Of a stretch of 14,477 nucleotides of DNA, positions 1-7,301 are shown piece after piece (position 1 is the stretch's first letter; the number at the start of each line of letters is the position of its first letter). The notes under the pieces are model-generated. The model had not been told where the DNA came from. It did not search any database and saw only the letters and a program-made list of their open reading frames with translations. This stretch comes from UBA940 sp964464465 (GTDB lineage: Bacteria; Bacteroidota; Bacteroidia; Bacteroidales; Rikenellaceae), in assembly GCA_964464465.1 (NCBI GenBank), contig CAYXGF010000045.1:1-14477 (forward strand), written 5' to 3'. A program made the position numbers and the translations under genes.

Positions 1-524
1 CCGGCTTTGTGCAGAGCCTCGAAAACGGTTACCTCGTATCCGAGTCTTGCAAGATCGGCAGCGCATGCCAGACCTGCCGGGCCGCTGCCTATTACGGCCA
101 CGCGACGGCCGTTCGGGGCCGCCTTGGCGCATTTGTGAGTTGCACTGCCCAGCTGAGAGTCGCCGACGAATCTTTCGAGCTTGCCGATTGCGACAGGTTC
201 CGATTTGATTCCCAGGATGCATGCGCCCTCGCACTGCGTCTCCTGCGGACAGACGCGGCCGCATACGGACGGCAGCAGGCTGTCGCGCGAGATGACTTCG
301 GCCGCGGAGTCGATGTCTCCTGCGGCGATATGGCTTATGAACTGCGGGATGTTTATGGATACCGGACAATGCTGCACGCATCGCGGATTCTTGCAGTTGA
401 GGCATCGTGACGCCTCAGTCATCGCCTCCTGCAAGTCGTAGCCGAGGCATACTTCCTCGAAGTTGTTGGCACGTACCTGTGCATCCTGTTCGCGTACCGC
501 TACGCGGGGTATTCTGTTTGCCAT
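1..524 (-). CDS. nfnB: NfnB/SudA-type large subunit, GltA-like (NADPH-dependent glutamate synthase small-chain family), 3' end cut by window edge
   Basis: Only the first 174 codons are present; the gene continues past the left edge. The start is ATG at 524-522, 4 nt after the nfnA stop. Two cysteine clusters for [4Fe-4S] binding are visible: C41, C44, C49, C53 (followed by Pro) and C88, C92, C98, C102. They precede a FAD-binding Rossmann motif, VIGSGPAG, at about 144-151. This layout is shared by GltA/GltD-type glutamate synthase small subunits and by NfnB/SudA. Databases often call such proteins gltA. The adjacent ferredoxin-NADP reductase-like subunit, and the absence of a glutamate synthase large subunit nearby, favour the electron-bifurcating NADH-dependent ferredoxin:NADP+ oxidoreductase (or sulfide dehydrogenase) reading. 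The enzyme would be cytoplasmic. The family is certain; which reaction it catalyses is inference. Confidence 0.9.
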   Translation of the reverse strand, partial: MANRIPRVAVREQDAQVRANNFEEVCLGYDLQEAMTEASRCLNCKNPRCVQHCPVSINIPQFISHIAAGDIDSAAEVISRDSLLPSVCGRVCPQETQCEGACILGIKSEPVAIGKLERFVGDSQLGSATHKCAKAAPNGRRVAVIGSGPAGLACAADLARLGYEVTVFEALHKA

Positions 525-528
525 TGCG

Positions 529-1413
529 CTATTTGTCTAAACCGATTCTACATTTGTGTCCTTCCTCTCTCTGCCGCTGAATCTCGGCGGCCCTCTGTTC
601 GAGCGACCTGTACATTCCCTGGCGTCGCATCGCCTCGTCGAAATCGACTTCGTGTCCGTCGAATTCCGGGCCGTCGACACATGTGAAATATGTCTTTCCG
701 CCCACCGTTACGCGGCAGGCTCCGCACATGCCGGTGCCGTCCACCATAAGTGAGTTGAGGCTGACAATCGTGCGTATGCCGTACTGACGTGTGGTGAGAG
801 CGACGAATTTCATCATTATCATCGGACCGATGGCTACGACCGTGTCGTAATGCTTGCCCCGGTTGTCTATCAGTTCCTTCATCAGTCCCGTCACGAGTCC
901 CTTGTACCCGCGGCTGCCGTCGTCGGTCGCAATGTACAGGTTGCCGGCCACGGCCTGCATCTGCTGCGTCATGATGAGCGTGTCGCTGTTCTTGGCGCCC
1001 ACTATCACGTCGGCCTCGATGCCGTGTTCGTACAGCCACTTCACCTGCGGATATACGGGGGCAGTTCCTACGCCTCCCGCAACGAAGAGAAAACGTTTGC
1101 CGCGAAGTGTCCGGATATCTTGGTGAACGAACTCCGACGGATGGCCCAGCGGCCCGACGAAATCAGCGATGAAGTCTCCCTCCTGCTTGCTGCAAATCTT
1201 GCGTGTCGAGACGCCTATCGTCTGTATTACAATGGTGACACGTCCCTGTGCGGGGTCGTAGTCGGCTATGGTCAGCGGGATGCGCTCGCCGTATTCGTCG
1301 TTGCGGACGATGACGAACTGTCCGGGAAGAGCCGATGCCGCCACGCGCGGCGCCTCAATATCGAGGAGCGTTATGTCCGGCGTAAGCACCTGTTTCTTTA
1401 AAATTCTGTACAT
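529..1413 (-). CDS. nfnA: NfnA/SudB-type FAD/NAD(P)-binding subunit (ferredoxin-NADP+ reductase alpha-like, dihydroorotate dehydrogenase electron-transfer-like)
   Basis: The 294-residue protein has the usual size and order for this family. An N-terminal FAD-binding barrel carries RIPLTI at 44-49 and GPLG at 87-90. A nucleotide-binding domain follows with VAGGVGTAP at 111-119, and a C-terminal [2Fe-2S] site with D225, C230, C233 and C245 (MVDGTGMCGAC context). An Asp plus three Cys ligand set is known from Thermotoga NfnA. With the downstream large subunit it should form a cytoplasmic complex coupling NADH and reduced ferredoxin to NADP+ reduction. The related sulfide dehydrogenase SudAB cannot be excluded from sequence alone. 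The C-terminal tail after residue 265 is rich in Arg, Gln and Glu. It lies 19 nt after the DUF1573 gene and 4 nt before nfnB, so the genes are almost certainly co-transcribed. Confidence 0.9.
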   Translation of the reverse strand: MYRILKKQVLTPDITLLDIEAPRVAASALPGQFVIVRNDEYGERIPLTIADYDPAQGRVTIVIQTIGVSTRKICSKQEGDFIADFVGPLGHPSEFVHQDIRTLRGKRFLFVAGGVGTAPVYPQVKWLYEHGIEADVIVGAKNSDTLIMTQQMQAVAGNLYIATDDGSRGYKGLVTGLMKELIDNRGKHYDTVVAIGPMIMMKFVALTTRQYGIRTIVSLNSLMVDGTGMCGACRVTVGGKTYFTCVDGPEFDGHEVDFDEAMRRQGMYRSLEQRAAEIQRQREEGHKCRIGLDK

Positions 1414-1432
1414 ACTTATGGTCGTTTCTGAT

Positions 1433-2518
1433 TTATTCGTAAATTTTTGCCGCGCATTTGATTTCCCGCATCGGGCGCAACGGGTCGTCGAATATTATCA
1501 CGATGCTTTCGAATATCTCCTGAGGCATGTATCCGTCGCTGAAAAGGGTCATTATCGCCTTTGTGCTTCCGGACGGAGGTATCACTGTGCCCGGAAGAAG
1601 GTCTGTCCGGAAGAAATCGGCGTTCTCGACAGAGCGCACTGTCAGCGGCATGGTGCCGTCGTTGGTTATCGAGAATGCGGCGGTATAAGGCCTGGCTCTT
1701 CGCTTGATGATGCCGAAATCGTGGAACTGGGGCGATATGACGGCTTTCGGAGAGTCGGCCGGTGCGGAATCCTGGAAGTCGTCGATGCCTATCATCGCCG
1801 TGTAGAGCGGAGTCTCCGCCCGTGTGCCGTCCACAGCGACGCGGAATGTGTCGTGTCGTGTGCCGTATGTGGAAGGTTGTTTTTCCAAATCGTAAGTCAG
1901 GGTTATCTGTCCGGAGCATCCCGCACATATCGTTTCCGGTGCAAATATATGGAGTAATCCGCTGTCGTGTACATGTTCGAACTCAATTTTGACATCTTTG
2001 TCGGATGTGTTCAGATATTTAACAACCATTGACTTGACGCGCCCCTGCCCGACTAAGCCGAAAGAGAGAGTCGAGGCATCGAATCTGACCCCGCGCGCCA
2101 TGTAGAACGGGTACGCGTCCTCCGGCGTCCTCCGTCGCGGTTCGACGGTGCCCTTTATGGAGAGCGTGTTGCGGTAGCGCTGCGTTCCGGAAGAGGTGGT
2201 TACGTATATCTTCTTCTCGAAGTCGCCTTCGAATCCGCGGGGGTCGAATTCCACCGTAAGACTCTGTCCGGAGCCTGCCGCAAGCGCCGCGCCGCTGTGT
2301 TTGCCTGTCGTGCAGCCGCATGATGTGGCTACGTGCAGGATTATCATCGGCTCTGCGGATGTGTTTCTCATCTTGAACTCGTGCGTGACCTTGCCCTTGT
2401 TCTCGGCGATGTGTCCGAAATCCCACTGCACTGTGTCGAATTCTATCCACGGATTCTCCTGCGCCAGTGCCTGCGAAGAGAGTGCGGCAGCCAGTATTAT
2501 ATATATGAGAGACCGCAT
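1433..2518 (-). CDS. Exported DUF1573-domain protein of unknown function
   Basis: The 361-residue product begins with a signal peptide (hydrophobic 4-15, likely cleavage after ALA at 17-19; no lipobox cysteine), so it should be periplasmic or surface-associated. Residues about 26-125 form a typical DUF1573 domain: WDFGHI at 32-37, an NTS turn and the hallmark SCGCT at 66-70. Two further beta-rich segments resemble degenerate copies: about 148-245 (LSFGLVGQG) and about 262-345 (HDFGIIKRR, ITNDGTMPL). They suggest three immunoglobulin-like (ASH/MSP-like) repeats. DUF1573 proteins are abundant in Bacteroidota; their molecular role is not established. The ATG at 2518 lies one base after the stop of the upstream deacylase gene (TGA-A-ATG), suggesting translational coupling. 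Its presence in an operon of cytoplasmic enzymes has no obvious functional explanation. Confidence 0.88.
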   Translation of the reverse strand: MRSLIYIILAAALSSQALAQENPWIEFDTVQWDFGHIAENKGKVTHEFKMRNTSAEPMIILHVATSCGCTTGKHSGAALAAGSGQSLTVEFDPRGFEGDFEKKIYVTTSSGTQRYRNTLSIKGTVEPRRRTPEDAYPFYMARGVRFDASTLSFGLVGQGRVKSMVVKYLNTSDKDVKIEFEHVHDSGLLHIFAPETICAGCSGQITLTYDLEKQPSTYGTRHDTFRVAVDGTRAETPLYTAMIGIDDFQDSAPADSPKAVISPQFHDFGIIKRRARPYTAAFSITNDGTMPLTVRSVENADFFRTDLLPGTVIPPSGSTKAIMTLFSDGYMPQEIFESIVIIFDDPLRPMREIKCAAKIYE

Positions 2519-2519
2519 T

Positions 2520-3011
2520 TCAATACAGGTTTATGTATTCGTACGTATTGCCGCAGCATGATAGGTATTTCTCGAACTCGGAGAGGCGGATGACCACGGT
2601 GGCTCGGTTGTCGTTAGGGTGGAAGGAGAGAGTTTCGTACCGCCTCAGGTTCTCGTCGAGAAACAGATGCGTGTGATTCTCCATGTCGTTTATCAGTCCG
2701 AAAGGAGATACGGAGCCGGGAAGCAGGCCGAGATATTTCTCCATGCGTTTTTCCGAGGCGAAGGAGAGCTTGCCCTGCCTTAGACGCTGTTCGAGCTGGT
2801 GTATGGCCAGCGACTGCCCGCAGTCGAAAACGACCAGAAAATGTCTGTTCCCCTTGTGATTGCGGAAAAAGAGGTTCTTGCAGTGCAGTGAGCCGTCGTC
2901 GCGCCAGTGCTCTCGTGCCAGTTCGATGGTCGGCGTGGGCGGATGCATGTAATATTCGTATCCTATGCCGTGACTGTCGAGATAGTCGAAAACAATGCGC
3001 ATGCGCTCCAT
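2520..3011 (-). CDS. prdX: ProXp-ala/PrdX-type Ala-tRNA(Pro) deacylase (YbaK-like, prolyl-tRNA synthetase-associated domain)
   Basis: This is a freestanding 163-residue trans-editing domain of the YbaK/INS superfamily. It would hydrolyse Ala-tRNA(Pro) made in error by prolyl-tRNA synthetase, in the cytoplasm. Family signs are the N-terminal strand region with HPPTPTIE at 23-30, the conserved lysine K45 in CKNLFFRN (equivalent to the catalytic-pocket Lys of ProXp-ala) and the GSVSPFGL segment near residue 100. The ATG at 3011 gives the family length. A second in-frame ATG three codons later (3002) has GGAG just upstream and could be used instead. It is the first gene of the minus-strand operon, about 23 nt from its predicted transcription start. 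It is divergent from a second tRNA(Pro)-editing gene. Exact substrate preference is inferred from family membership. Confidence 0.85.
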   Translation of the reverse strand: MERMRIVFDYLDSHGIGYEYYMHPPTPTIELAREHWRDDGSLHCKNLFFRNHKGNRHFLVVFDCGQSLAIHQLEQRLRQGKLSFASEKRMEKYLGLLPGSVSPFGLINDMENHTHLFLDENLRRYETLSFHPNDNRATVVIRLSEFEKYLSCCGNTYEYINLY

Positions 3012-3039
3012 ATCGGTTCGAAAGATTTTTTATACAGGA

Positions 3040-3047
3040 CAAAGATA
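3040..3047 (-). promoter_or_regulatory. -7 promoter box (TATCTTTG) for the minus-strand deacylase operon
   Basis: On the minus strand these bases read TATCTTTG, an exact match to the Bacteroidota TAnnTTTG element. The ATG at 3011 lies 28 nt downstream, so the leader would be about 20-25 nt. No clear TTG -33 element is seen; the region where it should lie overlaps the opposing promoter. Confidence 0.6.
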
Positions 3048-3067
3048 GTTTTTTATTGTGTGAAACG

Positions 3068-3075
3068 TATCTTTG
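3068..3075 (+). promoter_or_regulatory. -7 promoter box (TATCTTTG) for the YbaK-type deacylase gene
   Basis: Exact TAnnTTTG match, 29 nt before the ATG at 3105. It lies 20 nt from the oppositely oriented identical box at 3040-3047, so the -33 region of each promoter abuts or overlaps the -7 box of the other. Simultaneous occupancy by two polymerases looks sterically difficult; this is inference. Confidence 0.6.
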
Positions 3076-3104
3076 CTTCCCGATATTTCAAAACGGAGAC
3101 TGTT

Positions 3105-3587
3105 ATGTCCAAAATACCGAAGACGAATGCCGCCAGACTGCTCGACAGGGCCGGCATAGATTATCAGACCGTACCCTACGAGGTGGATGAGAACGATTTG
3201 GCCGCCACGCATGTTGCCTCTCAGCTGGGAGAGGATATACGGCAGGTCTTCAAGACTCTGGTCCTGCGTGGCGAGCGCAGCGGGATTTTCGTGTGCGTGA
3301 TTCCGGGCGACTGCGAGCTGGACCTGAAATGCGCGGCCAGGATTTCGGGAAACAAGAAGGCGGAGATGCTGGCGGTGAAGGAGCTTCTGCCGTCGGTCGG
3401 ATATATTCGCGGCGGATGCTCGCCCGTCGGAATGAAAAAACGTTTTCCGACATATTTTCATTCCTCGGCCCTGGATTTCGACTTTATATACGTCAGCGCC
3501 GGTGTGCGTGGATTGCAGCTGAAAGTCTCTCCGGAAGAGTTGATACGCTTTACGGAGGCAAAAACCGGTGATTTGGTGTGTAAATAA
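3105..3587 (+). CDS. ybaK: YbaK/EbsC-type Cys-tRNA(Pro) deacylase
   Basis: The 160-residue protein matches the full-length YbaK/EbsC family, which clears Cys-tRNA(Pro) formed by prolyl-tRNA synthetase and acts in trans in the cytoplasm. Visible hallmarks are the catalytic lysine K50 in QVFKTLV and the signature GGCSPVGMKK at 103-112. Strands in VCVIPGDCELDL and LDFDFIYVSAG are typical. The reading frame is open further upstream, but the ATG at 3105 gives the family N-terminus (MSKIPKTNAAR) and follows a GGAG at 3095-3098. An upstream start would run through the promoter and the divergent gene. It is transcribed away from the ProXp-ala-type gene. No gene follows closely; the tRNA-Asn unit downstream has its own promoter. 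Confidence 0.92.
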   Translation: MSKIPKTNAARLLDRAGIDYQTVPYEVDENDLAATHVASQLGEDIRQVFKTLVLRGERSGIFVCVIPGDCELDLKCAARISGNKKAEMLAVKELLPSVGYIRGGCSPVGMKKRFPTYFHSSALDFDFIYVSAGVRGLQLKVSPEELIRFTEAKTGDLVCK

Positions 3588-3676
3588 GCCGCCCGTGTAA
3601 CATGCTTGTTGTTAGTAATATATAGCGATACGGCCGCTGAAACTGAAATTTTTTTGAAAATTTTTTCCGATTTTTT

Positions 3677-3706
3677 TTGCACGTAATGAAATTTGCCATA
3701 TATTTG
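3677..3706 (+). promoter_or_regulatory. Promoter of tRNA-Asn (TTG ... 19 nt ... TATATTTG)
   Basis: TTG at 3677-3679 and TATATTTG at 3699-3706 are separated by 19 nt, matching the Bacteroidota -33/-7 arrangement. Upstream, 3643-3678 contains three phased T/A tracts that could act as an UP-like element. Transcription would start near 3712, about 35 nt before the tRNA. Confidence 0.7.
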
Positions 3707-3746
3707 CACACCGAAAACGGGAAGTAACCCGGGTTTCGATAGAAAT

Positions 3747-3820
3747 TCCTCAATAGCTCAGTTGGTTAGAGCACCTGACTGTTAATCAGGGGGTCCCAGG
3801 TTCAAGTCCTGGTTGAGGAG
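3747..3820 (+). tRNA. tRNA-Asn, anticodon GTT
   Basis: The 74-nt cloverleaf has a perfect 7-bp acceptor stem (TCCTCAA with TTGAGGA), discriminator G at 3820, a D-arm with AGCTCAGTTGGTTAGAGC and an anticodon stem-loop with GTT at 3781-3783. The T-arm carries GGTTCAAGTCC. The anticodon reads AAC/AAT, hence asparagine. The 3' CCA is not encoded (CTC follows) and must be added after transcription. It is a single-tRNA unit with its own promoter and terminator. Confidence 0.97.
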
Positions 3821-3825
3821 CTCGG

Positions 3826-3852
3826 AAGGCGGAATTTGTTCCGCCTTTTTTT
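3826..3852 (+). terminator. Intrinsic terminator of the tRNA-Asn transcript
   Basis: A perfect 9-bp stem (AAGGCGGAA with TTCCGCCTT) encloses a TTTG loop and runs into seven T residues. It starts 5 nt after the tRNA 3' end and is the strongest hairpin-plus-T-tract in the window. Confidence 0.9.
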
Positions 3853-4021
3853 ATGCCTTTTCATTTCTTCTGCAAAGAGAGTTTCTGTGGGCTGCAGCAG
3901 TCATGCCGACGGGTGCGGCGGTGTAATACTTTAAATTTTTTAAAAATAAATCATGTCCGGATGACGTATCTCCGGCGTTTTTTCTTATATTTGCGGATAT
4001 ACATGTTAAAGACGTTGAAAA
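3853..4021. other. Non-coding spacer between the tRNA terminator and ilvA
   Basis: No gene is supported here; one open frame (3853-4074, plus) has no family features and overlaps the ilvA start. It holds a weak 5-bp hairpin (CCGGA 3957-3961 with TCCGG 3971-3975) followed by six T residues, and the ilvA promoter box. No leader peptide rich in branched-chain codons, as in ilv attenuators, was found. Confidence 0.5.
3986..3993 (+). promoter_or_regulatory. -7 promoter box (TATATTTG) for ilvA(-asnB)
   Basis: Exact TAnnTTTG match 28 nt before the ilvA ATG. No good TTG is found 17-23 nt upstream. Predicted leader is about 20 nt, too short for a classical attenuator. Confidence 0.6.
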
Positions 4022-5272
4022 ATGAACTATTTACCGAAAATAGAGGATGTCCTGGCGGCCAAGAAAACGCTTGAAGACGTGGTTGCCACAACGCCGCTTC
4101 TGCCGATACTGAATCTGAGCGAACGGTACGGTGCGGATATATTGTTGAAACGCGAGGATTTGCAGATAGTGCGTTCCTACAAAATCAGAGGTGCGTACAA
4201 TAAGATAAAGTCGCTGTCGGAGGAGGAGCTGCGCCGCGGCGTGGTTTGCGCCAGTGCGGGCAATCATGCGCAGGGTGTGGCCTATTCGTGTTACAGGCTG
4301 GGCATTAAGGGTACCATATATATGCCTACCACGACTCCGAAACAGAAAATTTCGCAGGTGCGTTTCTTCGGCCGCGAGAATATAGACATAGTGCTGACGG
4401 GCGATACGTTCGATGCCTCCTCGCACGAGGCGTTGCAGTTCGCGCAAAGCACGGGAAAACCGTTCATACATCCTTTCGACGACCCGAAGGTAATCGAGGG
4501 ACAGGCTACTATCGGAGTGGAAATCTTGCAGGCGGCCTCCCGTCCGATAGATTACATATTCGTTCCGATAGGCGGCGGAGGTCTCGCGTCGGGTCTGTCG
4601 TCGTATGTGAAGCAGGTGAGTCCGGAGACGAAAATAATAGGTGTCGAGCCGGCCGGTGCCGCCAGCATGCGCGCCGCAATCGACGCCGGACATCCTGTGG
4701 AACTGTCACAGGTGGACAAGTTCGTCGACGGTGCTTCCGTGCAGCGTGTCGGAGACCGGACGTTCGGGATATGCTCGCAGCTGCTGGACGATGTAATATC
4801 TGTGCCGGAGGGCAAGGTGTGCACTACGATTCTGGAACTGTACAATCTCAACGCCATTGTTGCGGAACCCGCCGGAGCGCTATCCATTGCGGCTCTCGAC
4901 AGCTATGCGGACAAGATAAAGGGAAAGAATGTGGTGTGCATAGTCAGCGGAAGCAACAACGACATCACACGTACCGAGGAGATACGCGAACGGTCGCTGC
5001 TTTATGAGGGATTGAAGCACTATTTCATGATTCGTTTCCCGCAGCGTTCGGGCGCTCTGCTGAATTTCGTTCAGAAAGTTCTGGGACCGACCGACGATAT
5101 CACCCATTTCGCCTACTCGAAGAAGACCAACCGCGAGCAGGGTCCTGCCGTCATCGGAATAGAGTTGCAGCACCGGGAGGATTTCGATTCACTGATAGAG
5201 AGAATGCGTCAGAACGGCGTTGTCTACGAACATCTGAATGAAAATCAGGATTTGTTCACCGTTCTGGTGTAG
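4022..5272 (+). CDS. ilvA: Threonine ammonia-lyase (threonine deaminase), PLP-dependent
   Basis: This 416-residue enzyme would deaminate L-threonine to 2-oxobutanoate, the first committed step of isoleucine synthesis, in the cytoplasm. The catalytic domain (about 1-325) shows the PLP-binding lysine K54 in SYKIRGAYNK, SAGNHAQG at 78-85 contacting substrate and cofactor, and the phosphate-binding glycine loop GGGGL at 184-188. A single ACT-like regulatory domain (about 331-416, starting KHYFMIRFPQRSGAL) is present. It is the shorter form seen in Bacillus/Corynebacterium IlvA rather than the two-ACT E. coli form. The regulatory domain argues for the biosynthetic, isoleucine-controlled enzyme over the catabolic TdcB type. 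No other ilv or leu gene is visible. asnB follows after 53 nt and may share the transcript. Confidence 0.93.
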   Translation: MNYLPKIEDVLAAKKTLEDVVATTPLLPILNLSERYGADILLKREDLQIVRSYKIRGAYNKIKSLSEEELRRGVVCASAGNHAQGVAYSCYRLGIKGTIYMPTTTPKQKISQVRFFGRENIDIVLTGDTFDASSHEALQFAQSTGKPFIHPFDDPKVIEGQATIGVEILQAASRPIDYIFVPIGGGGLASGLSSYVKQVSPETKIIGVEPAGAASMRAAIDAGHPVELSQVDKFVDGASVQRVGDRTFGICSQLLDDVISVPEGKVCTTILELYNLNAIVAEPAGALSIAALDSYADKIKGKNVVCIVSGSNNDITRTEEIRERSLLYEGLKHYFMIRFPQRSGALLNFVQKVLGPTDDITHFAYSKKTNREQGPAVIGIELQHREDFDSLIERMRQNGVVYEHLNENQDLFTVLV

Positions 5273-5325
5273 ATTGATGTATGACGATTATTTATTATTG
5301 AAAAACTATAAAAATCAACTGAATT

Positions 5326-7002
5326 ATGTGCGGTATAGTAGGGGTGTTCGACCTTAAAACGAAAGCCGAGGAGATGCGGCCTCGTATACTGAAAATGTCT
5401 AAGAAGATACGGCACCGCGGACCTGACTGGTCCGGAATATATTGCTGCGACAGGGCTGTGCTCGCTCACGAGAGACTCTCTATCGTCGACCCTCAGTCCG
5501 GCGGCCAGCCGCTGAAAAGCAGGGACGGCAAGCTGATTCTGGCCGTGAACGGCGAGATATACAACCACAAGGAGATAAGGGAGCGGTTCAAGGATGAATA
5601 TGAATTTCAGACCGGTTCGGACTGCGAGGTCATACTGCCGCTGTATCGTAAATACGGCGTGAATCTGGTGGAGCATCTGAGCGGCATATTCGCTTTCGCG
5701 CTCTACGATGCGGAGAAGGACGAGTATCTTATCGCCCGCGACCATATGGGAATCATACCTCTGTATGTCGGCTGGGATTCGGACGGGCAGTTCTACTTCG
5801 CCTCGGAGCTGAAAGCCCTTGAAGGAGTCTGCGTATCGATAAAACCTTTCCTTCCGGGACATTACTGGTCGAGCCGCGACGGCAAACTTACCGCATGGTA
5901 CGAGCGCGACTGGATGTCGTATGAGAATGTCCGGGACAACGGCACCGATATAGGGGGCTTGCGTCAGGCGCTGGAAGCGGCGGTGAAAAAGCAGCTCATG
6001 TCCGATGTGCCTTACGGAGTGCTTCTCTCCGGCGGACTCGACTCTTCGGTCATTTCGGCCATCGCCAACAAATATGCGGCAAGGCGAGTGGAGTCGGACG
6101 GAAAGGATGCTGCATGGTGGCCGCGGCTGCATTCGTTCGCAATAGGTCTTAAAGGCGCTCCCGACCTTGCGGCCGCAAGAAAGGTTGCCGAACATATCGG
6201 AACGGTTCATCACGAGATAAATTATACCGTCCAGGAGGGACTGGATGCCATACGCGATGTGATTTATCATATCGAGACTTACGACGTGACTACGGTGAGG
6301 GCCTCGACGCCCATGTATCTTCTTGCGCGGGTTATCAAGTCTATGGGTATAAAGATGGTGCTCTCGGGTGAGGGTGCGGACGAGATTTTCGGCGGTTATC
6401 TGTATTTTCACAAAGCCCCGAACGCGCAGGAGTTTCATGAGGAGACGGTCCGCAAGCTGAAAAAACTGCATCTGTACGACTGTCTGCGGGCGAACAAGGC
6501 TCTGAGCGCATGGGGCGTCGAGGGGCGCGTGCCGTTCCTGGACAAGGAGTTCCTGGATGTGGCGATGCGTCTGAATCCGCAGGACAAGATGATTGGGGAA
6601 GGCCGAATCGAGAAATGGGTTCTGCGCAAGGCTTTCGAGGATATGCTGCCGGAGAGTGTGGCGTGGCGCCAGAAGGAGCAGTTCTCGGACGGTGTGGGAT
6701 ACAGCTGGATAGACACATTGAAGAAGATTACGTCGGAGGCTGTGTCGGACCGTGAGATGGAGCTTGTGAACGAGAGATTCCCGATAAATCCTCCGCGCAA
6801 CAAGGAGGAGTATTACTACCGCTGCATTTTCGAGGAGCATTTCCCCTCGCAGACGGCGGCGCAGTGCGTTCCGTCGGTCCCGTCGGTGGCATGCAGCACG
6901 GCGGAGGCTCTGGCGTGGGACGCTTCGTTCCGAGGAGTCAACGAACCTTCGGGACGTGCTGTGCTCGGAGTGCATAACGACGATATGGGCAAGGACCGGT
7001 AG
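5326..7002 (+). CDS. asnB: Asparagine synthetase B, glutamine-hydrolysing
   Basis: The 558-residue protein would convert aspartate, glutamine and ATP to asparagine and glutamate in the cytoplasm. The N-terminal glutaminase domain has the nucleophile C2 exposed after Met removal, R50 in AHERLSIVD, and NGEIYN at 75-80. The synthetase domain has the pyrophosphatase loop SGGLDSS at 235-241 and SGEGADEIFGGYLYF from 347. The whole sequence is colinear with E. coli AsnB, with a slightly longer C-terminal tail ending in GVHNDDMGKDR. The start is fixed by the MCGI N-terminus needed for catalysis. It lies 53 nt after ilvA with no TAnnTTTG box between them, so co-transcription is likely but not shown. 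A hairpin terminator lies about 113 nt downstream. Confidence 0.96.
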   Translation: MCGIVGVFDLKTKAEEMRPRILKMSKKIRHRGPDWSGIYCCDRAVLAHERLSIVDPQSGGQPLKSRDGKLILAVNGEIYNHKEIRERFKDEYEFQTGSDCEVILPLYRKYGVNLVEHLSGIFAFALYDAEKDEYLIARDHMGIIPLYVGWDSDGQFYFASELKALEGVCVSIKPFLPGHYWSSRDGKLTAWYERDWMSYENVRDNGTDIGGLRQALEAAVKKQLMSDVPYGVLLSGGLDSSVISAIANKYAARRVESDGKDAAWWPRLHSFAIGLKGAPDLAAARKVAEHIGTVHHEINYTVQEGLDAIRDVIYHIETYDVTTVRASTPMYLLARVIKSMGIKMVLSGEGADEIFGGYLYFHKAPNAQEFHEETVRKLKKLHLYDCLRANKALSAWGVEGRVPFLDKEFLDVAMRLNPQDKMIGEGRIEKWVLRKAFEDMLPESVAWRQKEQFSDGVGYSWIDTLKKITSEAVSDREMELVNERFPINPPRNKEEYYYRCIFEEHFPSQTAAQCVPSVPSVACSTAEALAWDASFRGVNEPSGRAVLGVHNDDMGKDR

Positions 7003-7114
7003 GCATTCGGTTTTTGTCGGGGGCGGCTTGCGAGGAATTTTTGCAGACGAAACGAGTGGCAGTAGGTCGGTCACGGAACTTCGTGTGTGGAATCATGCGT
7101 AGCCGCAGTATTAA

Positions 7115-7153
7115 ACAGGTGCGATTGGAGACAGTCGCGCCTGTGTTGTTTTT
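7115..7153 (+). terminator. Intrinsic terminator downstream of asnB
   Basis: A 10-bp stem pairs ACAGGTGCGA (7115-7124) with TCGCGCCTGT (7135-7144), with one G-U pair and a 10-nt loop. It is followed by GTTGTTTTT. It probably ends the ilvA-asnB transcript. Confidence 0.7.
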
Positions 7154-7301
7154 ACGCCGGTTGAGGCGATTTTCCGGGTGAATGCGGTTGCAAGTATGCG
7201 AAGGGTGCGATTTTTTTTGTTGAAAAATTAGTTATGTGAAACATTTTTTATAATATTGTGAATTGAAACGATTGATTATTAATTTTAAAGAATTTAAATA
7301 A

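Noticed and set aside
2907..3104. 66-codon N-terminal extension of the YbaK frame
   Set aside because: It overlaps the divergent deacylase gene and the promoter, has no family similarity, and the YbaK family begins at the ATG at 3105.
3957..3983. Short hairpin with T-tract before ilvA
   Set aside because: Only 5 bp with a 9-nt loop, and it sits upstream of the predicted ilvA start site. Too weak to call a terminator or attenuator.
5245..7074. 609-residue open frame on the minus strand
   Set aside because: It lies antisense to asnB, whose motifs are unambiguous. The composition (Arg, His, Leu-rich) is that of a shadow frame.
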